From contig BFEA01000286.1 of NCBI GenBank assembly GCA_003427395.1, positions 971,469 to 1,001,125 of the forward strand: a DNA stretch of 29,657 nt, given 5' to 3'. Positions 9,884 through 19,608 of this stretch are shown here, in pieces (the first letter of the stretch is position 1; each line of letters begins with the position of its first letter). The position numbers were made by a program, and so were the translations under genes. The notes beneath the pieces are model-generated. The model was not told where the DNA came from. It saw nothing but the letters and a program-made list of their open reading frames with translations, and made no database searches. This stretch comes from Chara braunii (taxonomy: Eukaryota > Streptophyta > Charophyceae > Charales > Characeae).

Positions 9884-10614
9884 ATTGGTGCGTCCGTCCC
9901 TTTGCAGAGGTAGACATCATTGCAAACTTTGATATCGTCCGCAAAGGGCCTAGACTCAGGCTACTTGAACTAGTACCCACCTATCTACCGCTGTTGGGCC
10001 TCTAAAAATGTCAACTTTTGTCTTCTTTTGCTCGGCTTCGAGTACTTAACGCATCCATCTTTACTTGGTGTGGTATCAGCCTACATGCTACTTGAGCGTT
10101 TTCCGCTGCTCTTAAGCGTTGCGGACCTCTTTCCTCGCCTCTTAAGTGTTTTCTTGTGCCGCAACCCTCAACCATGGGTAAGTACCGACCCTTCGGGCCT
10201 TCCAATCAATCACGTGTCCTTGCGGGTCACACACACACTCAAGCCAACAAGCACTCAGACAAGCACGCAGACAAGCACGCAGACCAGCAAGCATACACAC
10301 ATACAGACTTAGAAAACGGGCTCAGATCACTAATCGGACTGAGCCCCACTACTACATATATATTGAGTTACTCCTCTTTTATCCGAACCGGGAGCTAGCT
10401 CAACAAGTTTCAGTGTTGCATGACAAACGGGGGATGCGAGGATCGAGGTCGACCGACGGTTGGGACTAGCTTCTTTAACAAGCAGCTCCGCTACGATTTC
10501 ATCCCGTTCCGATCAGGCCAGGGCCCGAACCCGTAAGCTCGAGTTCAAAAGTAGTGGGACATACTTAGCTCTCTGAAAACGAGGGCATTACACCTGGCAG
10601 GTAGTGGTAGTTCG
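9884..10614. other. No recognised gene; short CACA/AGACAAGCACGC repeat inside
   Basis: The left end could be the internal start of a retroelement (see 9598-9883) but no gag is visible. Around 10087-10165 CTT(A/G)AGYGTT recurs three times. At 10228-10309 a CA stretch merges into 12-bp-like units AGACAAGCACGC. TGGTATCAGCC at 10070 only partly matches the tRNA-Met primer-binding consensus. Confidence 0.5.
10228..10309. repeat. Short minisatellite, CA-rich with AGACAAGCACGC units
   Basis: Adjacent AGACAAGCACGC units at about 10257-10280, with degraded flanking units and CA dinucleotides on both sides. Confidence 0.75.
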
Positions 10615-10623
10615 TGGTTAGAT

Positions 10624-10745
10624 TCTTTTCGTTTATTTATTTTTACTTTTTCTTTTTTTTTAGATTCATTTTTTTTTAATTATAAATTCTTATTTTATTT
10701 TTTTCGGTTTTATTTTCCTTCCGATTCCGTAGGTTTTTTTTTTTC
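10624..10745. repeat. T-rich tract
   Basis: T-runs of 6-10 bases separated by A or C. Low complexity with no coding potential. Confidence 0.85.
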
Positions 10746-10779
10746 AATAACGATTTACTTTTATAAATCTGCCTCTAAA

Positions 10780-11040
10780 ACCGTGGCAGTTTTGTTAGGG
10801 GGACGGCGAAAGATTGGCCTCATAGGACTTCGACGCCAGGGCTCGAGGAGGCACGAAAGGCAGAGCGCAAGCAGCAAGGCGGGCGGACGGCACGACCCCG
10901 ACCTCGAGAAGAAGAAACAGAGAGAGCAGTGGGAGAAGAGGCAACGCACTATGAGCAGCGAGGAGGAAGGCATCGGGTGGAGGGGGAGAAGAATCGTGTG
11001 AAGGGAAGAGGAAAGATTGCACGCATTAGTGAGTGGAAAC
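10780..11040. other. GC-richer block between T-rich and A-rich tracts; no recognised gene
   Basis: A purine-biased, CG-containing block. Overlapping short frames on both strands give Arg/Glu-rich or Ser/Leu-rich peptides, as expected from biased composition. I do not recognise it. Confidence 0.4.
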
Positions 11041-11065
11041 GAGAAAACTAAAGGTGAAGGAGGGA

Positions 11066-11078
11066 AAAAAAAAAGAAG

Positions 11079-11111
<33 letters not shown>
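11066..11111 (+). repeat. Poly-A tract
   Basis: Almost pure A with two G interruptions, preceded by purine-rich DNA. It could be a simple repeat or the tail of a retroposed sequence; no source gene is recognisable upstream. Confidence 0.9.
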
Positions 11112-11113
<2 letters not shown>

Positions 11114-11204
11114 GTGCTACTTACCCTACATCGATGCTAAACTTCAACGCCCTCGTCGAGTAGATTCCGAGGGGAGTAGTTGCAGCTTGTTGTAGTGTTG
11201 TCTT

Positions 11205-11805
11205 CGTGTCCTCACTCACTAGACTGCGTCCCGATCGGAGGTGTAGCGACTTAGCTGTCATTTGCCCGACGTCTTGGAATGCGGGCTTGTGGCAGTGTTA
11301 TGCCCCACGTGTTGGTGGTCTCAGCCCGACATCCGCTGCTTACCTTGTGCAAGGTCAGGGACTTGAGGAATGTGAGATACACCTGCCGACACGACAACGT
11401 CATGAGGGAAGATTTGTCATCTGCCCGACTCGTTGGAAGGCACGCTTATGCCGGTTGAATTCTCCATGTGGTGGCCTCGGCATGCTGCACTTCATGACCG
11501 ATCTTGTCGCCTTCTGGATCCGCTACAATGAATAGAAGGTGTCGCGGCTTGGTAAGGAAACTTTGCACTCATTGCCATCCGAGTGACGCCATAGAGTGGT
11601 AGCACAGGCAGCCTCGACTTTGCATCCGCTACTTACTGTATGTGAAGGTGGAGACTTGAAGGATGAGTGAGGCATCCGTCGATGGTGTCGTGAGATTGGG
11701 CCCGTCGTCCGCCCAACTGTTGGAATGCGCGTTTGTCACTGTCACGTCCCCCATGTTGTGGTCTCGGTATGATGCACGTCGCGACAGATCACGTTGCGTT
11801 CGCGG
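11205..11805 (+). repeat. Degenerate tandem repeats, period about 160 and 290 bp
   Basis: GTCATTTGCCCGACGTCTTGG at 11257 recurs as GTCATCTGCCCGACTCGTTGG at 11418 and as GTCGTCCGCCCAACTGTTGG at 11703. Each is followed by GGAA(T/G)G.(A/G)CG or similar, then CCATGT.GTGG.CTC.G. A second block, CATCCGCT(G/A)CTTAC, occurs at 11331 and 11626. The pattern is a higher-order tandem repeat with deletions. A 109-codon open frame at 11206-11535 runs through it, but the units are not frame-preserving, so I do not treat it as a gene. Confidence 0.75.
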
Positions 11806-11836
11806 AGAAGGAGAGAGAGAACAGGTAAGTCTCTGA

Positions 11837-12035
11837 ATCTCTCGACTAGTCCCCTAACACTTTTACTGATAGGATGAACAAAATTGAATGAACCTAACGC
11901 TAAAACAAGGAAATATACATTGTTTTTGTGCGTATGCGTATGTGTGAATCTCGCGACTGTTCCCTTGGTACTTCTATCGATAAAGTGAGTAAAATCGAAT
12001 GAATCTACCGTTAGAACATGAAAATATACTCTGCT
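11837..12035 (+). repeat. Two-unit tandem repeat, period about 111 bp
   Basis: CTCTCGACTAGTCCC at 11838 recurs as CTCGCGACTGTTCCC at 11949. AAAATTGAATGAACCTA then matches AAAATCGAATGAATCTA, and GGAAATATAC matches TGAAAATATAC. Probably an old local duplication. Confidence 0.8.
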
Positions 12036-12046
12036 ACACTCGTTGT

Positions 12047-12083
12047 ATGTGTGTGTGTGTGTGAGAGAGAGAGAGAAAGAGAT
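12047..12083. repeat. Short GT then GA microsatellite
   Basis: TGTGTGTGTGTGTG followed directly by AGAGAGAGAGAGA. The same GT-to-GA compound order occurs at 14045-14133. Confidence 0.9.
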
Positions 12084-12175
12084 GTATTTGTTAGTCTTGT
12101 TATCCCATCCATGAAAAACCCCGACAAGACTGTAACTTACGGTAAACATAGGTAGGGTACAACCGTTCTGACTTA

Positions 12176-12295
12176 TTATTGTTTTTATTATTAGTATTAT
12201 TGCTACTGCTATTATCTATTATGATTTATTACTATTTATTATTACCATTATTTTCGTTATTATTATTTACTAACGACGATAAATTATTAAAATTA
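12176..12295. repeat. Degenerate ATT-rich tract upstream of the 18S fragment
   Basis: Repeated TTATTATT words with interruptions, ending right before the rRNA-like segment. A matching, purer tract lies on the other side (12705-12768). Confidence 0.85.
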
Positions 12296-12303
12296 TCAAT
12301 TTT

Positions 12304-12537
12304 GAGCACGGAGTGCCTACTAAGCGCGAGTCATCAACTCGCGCTGATTACGTCCCCGCTCTTTGTCCGCACCGCCCGTTTCTCCTTTTAGTTGAATGGT
12401 ATAGTGAGATGCCTGGATCAGCATGATCTCGACCGATTGTCGTCGGGGATGTTGTAAGAAGTTCATTGAACCTTATCATGTAATGGAAGGAGAAGTCGTG
12501 ACAAGGTTCCATAGGTGAACCCACGACAGGATCATTA
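12304..12537 (+). pseudogene. 18S (SSU) rRNA gene fragment, 3' end, degenerate
   Basis: The segment reads as the last roughly 230 bases of a nuclear small-subunit rRNA gene. In order it shows GCCTACTAAGCGCGAGTCAT (helices before the decoding region), CACCGCCCG (12370-12378, the decoding-site landmark), GAATGGT, TTGAACCTTATCAT, GGAAGGAGAAGTCGTG (helix 45 lead-in), ACAAGG, TAGGTGAACC, and the terminal GGATCATTA. Length between landmarks matches the expected plant-type spacing. Universally conserved positions are altered: GTACACACCGCCCGTC is GTCCGCACCGCCCGTT, GTCGTAACAAGG is GTCGTGACAAGG, and one T is missing from GGTTTCC. It also starts abruptly within the gene. A functional gene is therefore very unlikely. 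The following 120 bases may be ITS1 carried along, but cannot be verified. The rRNA would belong to the 40S ribosomal subunit, with its usual gene in the nucleolar rDNA arrays. Confidence 0.92.
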
Positions 12538-12660
12538 ACATGTGAATGACCGACCTTCGGGGTAAGGGACGATGGGTTGCTCTCCTTTCCGACACCCTTA
12601 TTTCGTCTGCCTGATCCTCAGTTGAGCGGTTCTTCCCCGGCATAGCAGTACCGGCCATGA
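12538..12660 (+). other. Possible ITS1-derived sequence after the 18S fragment
   Basis: This directly continues past the GGATCATTA end of the 18S-like sequence. ITS1 is fast-evolving so I cannot recognise it by sequence, and no 5.8S landmark follows before the ATT tract. Inferred by position only. Confidence 0.35.
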
Positions 12661-12703
12661 AAATAGTTTATTTACGATCATTATTATAATATTGTTGATG
12701 ACC

Positions 12704-12704
<1 letters not shown>

Positions 12705-12769
<65 letters not shown>
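12705..12769. repeat. TTA/ATT trinucleotide microsatellite
   Basis: About 20 nearly pure TTA units. With the degenerate tract at 12176-12295 it brackets the 18S fragment. Confidence 0.97.
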
Positions 12770-12770
<1 letters not shown>

Positions 12771-14044
12771 CATTGTTGTTAATTACTTTTATTTCTATTA
12801 GTATTCCGCTTTGACCTTAGCCATGAATATGGCTATGTATATACGTTTGAGGATTGAAAAAGACTGACAGGGGAGAAGAATGTCTGAAAGAGGGGGGGGA
12901 AAAATGAAACCGGTGACTAGCTGCGAGAGGGGGCCGATGAACGAACATGAATTTGCAATTCCAATACAATGGTGGTCGCTGCACCTCTTTATCATAGCAT
13001 ATGGAATCCATCTTTCCTTCGACATTGGTGTGGGCCATGCCATCCAACGCAATCATGATGGTTGTAACTACGGAGATTTGATGCACCATTTTCGCAGGGC
13101 ACACACGAACTAACGTTGACCATTCTGTGTCGGTGGCCACTCGCTATAGGCAGTGCATGCTCCTTCATTCATGTTTGTTGTGCAACTTGACACTTGAGTG
13201 GCGCTGGCTTCTGGCGGTCTGTTGTGCCGACAAGTATTCATGATCTAATGCGGTCCTCGTTTTTGTTGTTTCCGTCTTTCACACTTTGATCACTCTCTCC
13301 CTCCTTCCCTTCTCTTCCCTCCTGTGTCAGAACTGTTATATAAATACAATCAAGCATCATGTGGAGAACATACTAAAAATTACGTTCAAATAGCAAACAG
13401 GTGTGTGTGTGACCCTGCGATCAAATGCACAGGCATGACAGGCCTCCCACATTTCAAATTCAGTAGTGAAACGACCGTGTTGCCAAAACATCATTTGACG
13501 ATATTACATGGCTAGACGGTCCAAAATACGATACCTATGAGACCGGATGGAGAACGGGTTACTGTGATGATTGCTTAAAACACGTGAACACACTTTGCGC
13601 TCGACCATGCAAACATATATAAATTTGGACTCATTTTGTTAAGGTGGAGCTTGGGAGGATTTGAGCTTGATGTTGGTCTTTACCCCACAGTGTATGTGCA
13701 CATATAACGCAAAGGCACAAATATAGACACGGGAGATAAAGAGAGAGAGAGAGAAGGGAGAGAAAAAGGACAAGACAGACAAACAGATAGGCGGACACAG
13801 AAAAACAGAGAGTGCACATGCATAAAGAAGACCATAGGGAACAAAAAAAAAGACAGAGGGGGATAAAGAAGAGAGTCGCTAACCTTTGATGAGGATGCAA
13901 GTATTGCATTGCTGTGTTATGCATCATTGAGCGCTTGGTGACTGGATCTTTGAAGTTGTTTAATGTAATAAATTGTTAGGACTGCCAGACTGTGCATACT
14001 TGGACTTTGCATCTTTGGTCTTTAGTGAGGATGTCTAAGGTGTA
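12770..14044. other. No recognised gene
   Basis: Antisense overlapping frames lie at 12817-13140 (minus, 107 codons) and 12880-13113 (plus, 77 codons), with no motif that lets me choose either. A pyrimidine run lies at about 13286-13322. A purine-rich stretch (about 13720-13870) includes GAGAGAGAGAGAG at 13740-13754. Probably intergenic. Confidence 0.5.
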
Positions 14045-14049
14045 TGTGC

Positions 14050-14133
<84 letters not shown>
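14045..14133. repeat. Compound GT/AG microsatellite with long pure AG run
   Basis: GTGTGTGTGTG leads directly into about 36 uninterrupted AG units (14061-14133). The purity suggests a young, length-unstable tract; it is one of the least decayed simple repeats in the window. Confidence 0.98.
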
Positions 14134-14136
<3 letters not shown>

Positions 14137-14950
14137 GGATGATAATGAAGGGGTGGCAATTGGATTCATTGTCAATTCATAGACTGCTAATAAATTGTGT
14201 GATCGTAGTATAGACGCCCAGTACCGAGTGGGAAGAAAAACTCAGGATACATATGTTGGTGATGGCGAGGAAATGCTCTTAATGACGACCGGATGCAGTA
14301 GTTTGGTTTTCCGTTGATGGAGTATCAGTGCATTACTGTTTTATTAACAGTAACGGAGTTCCTGAGGATGTGATTTTGCAGTCTGTAATTTGTCATTTCG
14401 GCGTTGCCCATTTTCTTATTTTGCTATTATTAGTATTAGTATTATTATGGTAACGTGTGGCCCCAACAAGCCTTGTGCCCACCCAAAGTGAAGGCAGGAC
14501 TGAATATCCACGAAAGACCCTTACCTCAACATTTTCCAAAGCGGGTCTCAGACAGTGTTGCATGCTCGTTGGCTGAAGTGCAACCGGGGCCTCACCCAGG
14601 GGGCTTTTCCATACGAACCTGTCGTGCAGGTAGTGCCACCTGGGCACACACAGTGTTAGGCCGACACATTACTAAGTGGTCGCGGGCCAACAAGAACACG
14701 ACATTGCCACCGTGACCTCATCCACGTGAGGGTGCTGAGTGATGTGGTTTGCAGCCGGACAACGGGGCGCTAGCAACACGCGGTTGACGTGCAAACTAGC
14801 AAGCATGCGCGTACACAGTCTTGCGGACGAAAAGGACAACAAACACACACATATGGCCATAGAAAACAAGACATGCAGAATAGCGAGCGGGTTGGTGTGC
14901 CCAGGACTGTGTGGCAGAAGCTGGGAGAACACATGTGGACAAAAGGAAAG
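14134..14950. other. No recognised gene; GC-richer island
   Basis: An island at about 14450-14810 is noticeably richer in G and C than its surroundings and carries open frames on both strands (plus 14455-14715, minus 14393-14647). Neither encodes a domain I recognise. It starts next to an imperfect ATT run (14420-14449). A transposon fragment is possible but not supported by any motif. Confidence 0.4.
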
Positions 14951-15110
14951 GAATTATTACACAAGAAAGAGTAGGAAAAGTGAAAGAAAGAAGATGAAGA
15001 GGGGAGGAGGGAAAGAAGGAAGGGAAATAAAGAAGAAGGATGAAAGAGACAGGAAAAAAGAAGGGTGAGGAAGAAGCAAGAGGAGAGAAGAAAGTCGTAA
15101 GGAGGTTTGT
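14951..15110 (+). repeat. Purine-rich strand (GA/GGA-rich)
   Basis: Nearly continuous A/G with only scattered C or T for about 150 bp. Lys/Arg/Glu-rich frames here reflect composition. Confidence 0.85.
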
Positions 15111-15195
15111 CAAGGGAGGACATCAATAAAGAACATTTGCCTTCTCTTTGATCGCTTGCTTCTTTGACGTCGTTCAAAAACACTGGCATGATACT

Positions 15196-15314
15196 ACCTC
15201 TACTATTATTATTATTATTACTATCATTATTATTATTACTATTGTTATAATAATAATGATAATAATTATAATAAGTACTATTATTTTTATTTTTATTATT
15301 ATTATTTTTATTAC

Positions 15315-15369
<55 letters not shown>

Positions 15370-15412
15370 TGCTTATTAATTATTATTACTATTTATTTTT
15401 GATATATTATTA
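15196..15412. repeat. ATT-rich tract with a pure ATT microsatellite core
   Basis: Interrupted ATT/ACT/ATA triplets surround a pure ATT core at about 15316-15369. Predicted poly-Ile translations are artefacts of the repeat. Confidence 0.97.
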
Positions 15413-15454
15413 TTGTTTTTATTTGAACATAATCAGAGAAGGTTAATAAAAGTC

Positions 15455-15895
15455 GTATTTTTCATCACCACTTCAGGACACCCTTCACCACTTCAGGACA
15501 CCCTTCACCACTTCAGGATGCAGTCTGCCTAAACAGGTGGTTTTCAGGGTCTTCGGACCTTTCACCACCTCAGGACCATTCAGGTCAGAAAATCCTGAAT
15601 GATCCTGAAGTGGTGAAAGCTCAGAAGACCCATAAAACCACCTGTTTTGGCAGGCTGCATCCTCAAGTGGTGAAGAGTGGTTTTCATGGTCTTCGGACTT
15701 TTCACCACTTCAAGACGATTCAGGATTTTCAAACTGCCCAAAACTCTCACTCGACCACTTCAGGGCACTCTTCACCACTTCAAGATGCAGCCTGCCTAAA
15801 CATGTGGTTTTCAGGGTCTTCGGACCTTTCACCACTTCAGGACCATTCAGGATTTTCAGACTTCCCAAAACTCTCACTTCAGAATTCTCATTCCT
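15455..15895. repeat. Fold-back repeat family (CACCACTTCAGGA)
   Basis: About five full or partial units share CTTCACCACTTCAGGATGCA, GCCTRAACAGGTGGTTTTCA, GGTCTTCGGAC and ACCATTCAGG. Two adjacent units are in opposite orientation and form the inverted repeat at 15503-15675. A third full unit in plus orientation is at 15770-15851 and a partial one at about 15676-15724. Extra 18-bp copies of CACTTCAGGACACCCTTC precede the structure at 15470-15506. Nothing similar occurs elsewhere in the window. Confidence 0.9.
15503..15675. repeat. Inverted repeat with 82-bp arms and 9-bp spacer
   Basis: The left arm (15503-15584) and right arm (15594-15675) are reverse complements with a handful of mismatches and compensating small indels. 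The spacer is TCAGAAAAT. Transcribed from either strand it would form a stem of roughly 80 bp, the size of a long microRNA/siRNA precursor or a small fold-back element. Confidence 0.9.
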
Positions 15896-16735
15896 GAATT
15901 TTCAGCTACCCGATAACCGCTTGTGAACATAATGTGTTAAACAAACGCCAAAAATGAAGAGAATGTGGGACGTTGGAGAAGAGAGAGACATTATCACATG
16001 TAATGGTGCCTACGTCCTTCATCCTCCTTCATTCTTATCTTTGTTTGATCCTCTAAAACACTTATCTTCTCGAGTATAAGTGTCTGATAATGTATTTCCG
16101 CTGAGATAATCTTAGTTCTTGCTAACTTTAAAGTCCAGACAGTCAAATGCAATGCATAGGCATGACCAATAAACAAGGCGATTGCGGAAGTTCTAGCGGC
16201 GTCCAGGAGGAACTTTGGAAGCAGGGAACCATGAGGTATGCATGACTTATTATTTTTCCATACACCCATACAAGCTACAACCTTCTATTGGACTGTATGT
16301 ATGGATGTATGATATAGTGTTTATACAATCTTCAGGGCTAGGACAATAAAACAGGAAAAAATAATATATGATTGAAGTAAGATTTTTGCCTGATGGAAGG
16401 CAGGAACCTAAGTTAACCAAGAAGGAACCTAAACTGTCTGGATCTGAAAAGTAAAAGTGGTGCGATGAAAGCTCATGTGCGAGTTGTCGCGCTGCTTGTG
16501 TATGCTCTAATTCAACCCATGACAAACGGTGGGGTACTCATGTGTGAGTTATCCTACTATCAGTCACATCGATTGCTATCGTGAAGGAAAATTTGTCTGA
16601 CATTTAAAAACGGTAGTGAGAGGTTCTTGTATGGGTTGCCCTGTTAACCTCTCGAACTAATCTCAAAAGACGGTGAAATACTCATGTGTGGATGTGCCAC
16701 TTGTCATTTGAGACTCGGACGATTAACGCAATCAA

Positions 16736-16776
16736 AAGGCGGCAAGGTACTCCTGTGTGTGCTGCTTTACCGCCTT
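16736..16776 (+). other. Stem-loop, AAGGCGG/CCGCCTT
   Basis: Perfect 7-bp GC-rich outer stem, with AAG/CTT and GTAC/GTGC able to continue inside. In copy 1 (about 1557-1594) the corresponding stem is shortened to AAAGG/CCTTT by substitutions. Confidence 0.7.
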
Positions 16777-17499
16777 AATTAAATAGAGATCCACTTGATG
16801 TTGGAAGGTGAGAGAATAATTCTTTGTAATCGATTTCACCGCCCTCATAAACTAATTGCATAGCAACAACATATATTACGCAAAAATGTACGACAAGCGA
16901 CATGAGGACTTTTGTAAGAGTCATCACGTGGGTTGTCTGAAAGTAACGCTTAATATGATAGGCGGATGGTTAAAATAACTTTAAGAAAAATTATTTTACC
17001 GGTCACCTACAAATCGACCAAGTAATAAGAAGTTTCTGTGTGAATCTTTCTTGCACTTGTTTAATTCTTGATTGAATAACTCAGAGAAATGGTGGAGCGT
17101 GAGAGATTGAACAATAATAGGATATTCATGTATAAGTAATCCTGCTATTTGGCTACGTATGACGAATCATTTGGTTAATTACTAACAATTTGTTTACCCG
17201 ATACTAAATCAAGGGATGAAGGATTTCAATAATTATCTTTCTTATTGTTATATGCTCAAGAAAGTTCAATCTTTGCACTCATTCGAGCTGTAGTAAGGGG
17301 ATTTTATGATGGTCATTCTATTACAGGCTTGACTCTAAGACTGACTAATGACCTACGAGTAGTGAGGAGTCGCCTTGCAACTCATTCTCTAACAACTTAC
17401 CTACCCTCAGATAGTTCGATCACCGAACGGGTAGTAGGAAGACTCATGTAGGGGTCATCTTATTACTTGTTTGAAAAATTAACTATTTGTTACCTGATA

Positions 17500-17538
17500 A
17501 AGTAATAGGAGACTCTTGTGAGGGTCATCCTATTACTT
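17500..17538 (+). other. Stem-loop with perfect 11-bp stem
   Basis: AAGTAATAGGA (17500-17510) is the exact complement of TCCTATTACTT (17528-17538), with GAC/GTC inside. Copy 1's counterpart (2328-2366) has decayed to AAGTAA/TTACTT. Confidence 0.85.
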
Positions 17539-19304
17539 GCTCAATTCCACATTAATTGGCGAAAGTAGGATACTCTTGTAGAAGTATCATAATACTTGTC
17601 TTCCAGTCAAGCTAACTGGATCTCATATCGGTTGGTTTCAAAAGGGAGGTAAAGTACCCAAGTGCGAATCATTCTGTTGCGCTCTTGAAGCATACCAGAT
17701 ATTAGTCACGTGGTAGAAGGGGGCTCTTTTGTAAGTCACTTATTACTAAATTGAGACTCGTACTAACCTTTAAGGGGGATACAATTCAAAATTTTCCGAA
17801 TGATGATTAAAGCAAATAGCGTGATGCCCCTGTAGAAGTCTCTCAACTATTTGTTTTAAGTCAGTAGAATGATACTCCTGTATGAGCTATCCGACTACTT
17901 AGAGCGGATTTTATGTATTTTCTCTTACTGACCGTTTGTAACTGTATTGAATGTAACTGGAAAGGTGGTCAAGTACTCCTATGCGAATTACTCGACTACC
18001 TACTTGATTAATAAATTGATTGGAATTAATAAAGTTGCAGAAAATTCATTCGTGAATCCATCTACTACGCACGCATGTCATGACAAAAAGGAAGAAAAAG
18101 GGAAAAACAATGCTCCGGTTGGAGCGAGGCCTCATGTATCTAAAAAAGAACGAAGAAATAAGTTAGGTCGTGATAAAGATAATAAGAAAGCTAGAAGTTC
18201 ATATCCGTTCATAGCTTACAGAAGAAAAGCAACAGCGTGCTTATTCCAAAAGAGCGAATATGAGAGGACTGAAACTAAAAGAAATATGAATTTCCTTGAA
18301 AATGACTTAGGACACAGGCATAAAACTCATTGAGAGAAAGGAGAAAAAGACAAACGACGTATGAAGGGTTGAAAGAGTAGAGTCATGGATTAGACTTTGG
18401 GGTGTCGATCCAGAGCTAAAAGTTTTTATTTGAGGGTTCGACCCTTAGATATCGATAAGTGGAAAACAAGTGGGGATGTTGAATCTCTGTTGACTTTTGT
18501 GTGTGCAGGTCCCTGTGTGATCTATTGCAATTAAAGGAGAGGGTCTACAAAAACGACCCAGTTTTATGTTATCTCTCGATAAAGGTCGGTTGTTGCCGAT
18601 TCAAGTATTCCCCCGTAACTTGATACCCACATCTAAAGACAAACCCCGTAGTCAATACAACTGTTATCTGTGGTTATTTGCCTAAATAGTTCTCGTCACT
18701 CTCAAGGGTTCTTTGAAGAAATGTGAGGGGGCAAGGCTTGATACGCCTTATGAAAGATAGAGTTGTCATACATGGTTTAGGAAGTGAGAGACATGGCCGA
18801 TGGTGTGGATTGATGGTTGACACCGTTAGCGCGTGGCATGTGACCTGTCTTTACATATTCTGTGCAGGTCTGTCCTGTGCATGATTTTTTTATTGAACTG
18901 GGCTTGATCTCGTGAAGAGTCTTGGACGCACCACACTTGTGAAAGTGGGAAGGGTTTTCGTCGATAATAGCCCCATACTCATTATTTGCCTTATGAAACC
19001 TTTATATTCGTGTAATATTCAGTTGATCGTAATTTAAGGAGAGTAGAATACCCTTGGTAGAAAAATAGTTCGATTAATACTTTGTTGTCTTTGTTAGGAG
19101 AAATAATATATTGTAGGTTGTTCACTCCAGATATGAGTAAGTTTTATCTCCCTAAATAGCACTCTATTTCATTCTCTGATTCAGAAGCGGAAATAAACAG
19201 TTCTTTAAAGTTCAACCTAAAAATCTAGAAGTCCAGGTTAGAGGAATCAACATCCCCAGCCTGACTTTTCTAACGGGTCAGTCTTAGGCGTTTTACCGCG
19301 CGTA

Positions 19305-19608
19305 CCTCATTCCTATGTTGCGATGATCGAGCAAACGCCCTTGGTCGGCCTACCTCTACGAAGGCAAGTAAAAACCTTTGCATGTGGGACGGTAGCTCAG
19401 CAGGGATACACCTACCTAAGGGTGGTGACAACCCTGTGGATTGAGGTAAATTGTACCTCGTTGAACCCTGATATGTCGTGGGATGTCATGAGAGGTATAG
19501 CCGGCGCGCACTGTCGGAGTGGTGTCTGGATCTTTTCATTCAGAGAAAATTTTGTGTGACACGACCGTGAGGTTCAACACTTGCAGCGACGTACTGGACC
19601 GCCACGTG
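19305..19608 (+). repeat. Terminal module, copy B
   Basis: Counterpart of 4845-5144 at the right end of long repeat copy 2. Its TAGCTCAGCAGG at 19393 fits the polymerase III A-box consensus exactly. GTTCAACAC at 19572 fits the B-box core, but it lies about 180 bp away, too far for an ordinary tRNA promoter. Confidence 0.7.

Larger units (their letters stand above)
16462..18070 (+). repeat. Array of serial stem-loops inside long repeat copy 2
   Basis: Clear members are at 16462-16490, 16529-16558, 16736-16776, 16892-16937, 16971-16998, 17019-17059, 17113-17150, 17288-17326, 17433-17467, 17500-17538, 17563-17597, 17807-17859, 17863-17899, 17963-18001 and about 18034-18067. The central segments are alike (CTC, then TGTGT- or TGTAG-like loop, then GAG or GGTC), while outer stems range from GC-rich (AAGGCGG/CCGCCTT) to AT-rich (TAAAATAA/TTATTTTA). 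This is the same order of hairpins as in copy 1. Confidence 0.8.
16076..19608 (+). repeat. Long interspersed repeat, copy 2 (about 3.5 kb, non-coding)
   Basis: Collinear with copy 1 (898-5144), about 15.2 kb downstream start to start and in direct orientation. It lacks the internal tandem duplication, so it probably shows the ancestral layout: start module, hairpin array (16462-18070), AT/purine-rich stretch, an A-box-bearing terminal module (19305-19608). Several hairpins are better paired here than in copy 1, notably 17500-17538. A 128-codon frame at 17947-18333 lies in the array's right end. It is interrupted in both units of copy 1, so I reject it as a gene. Confidence 0.9.

Noticed and set aside
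10070-10081. TGGTATCAGCCT as a tRNA-Met primer-binding site
   Set aside because: It only partly matches TGGTATCAGAGC and has no LTR end (CA) immediately before it.
12817-13140. Antisense frames of 107 and 77 codons
   Set aside because: The peptides look less repetitive than most, but no motif, start context or repeat copy supports either strand.
14770-15189. 139-codon minus-strand frame rich in Ser, Phe, Leu
   Set aside because: It is the complement of the purine-rich strand. The composition explains its openness.
17947-18333. 128-codon plus-strand open frame in long repeat copy 2
   Set aside because: Both corresponding units in copy 1 carry stops and frame-shifting indels, and the frame overlaps two hairpins of the array. 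The translation is Lys/Arg-rich from purine-rich DNA.
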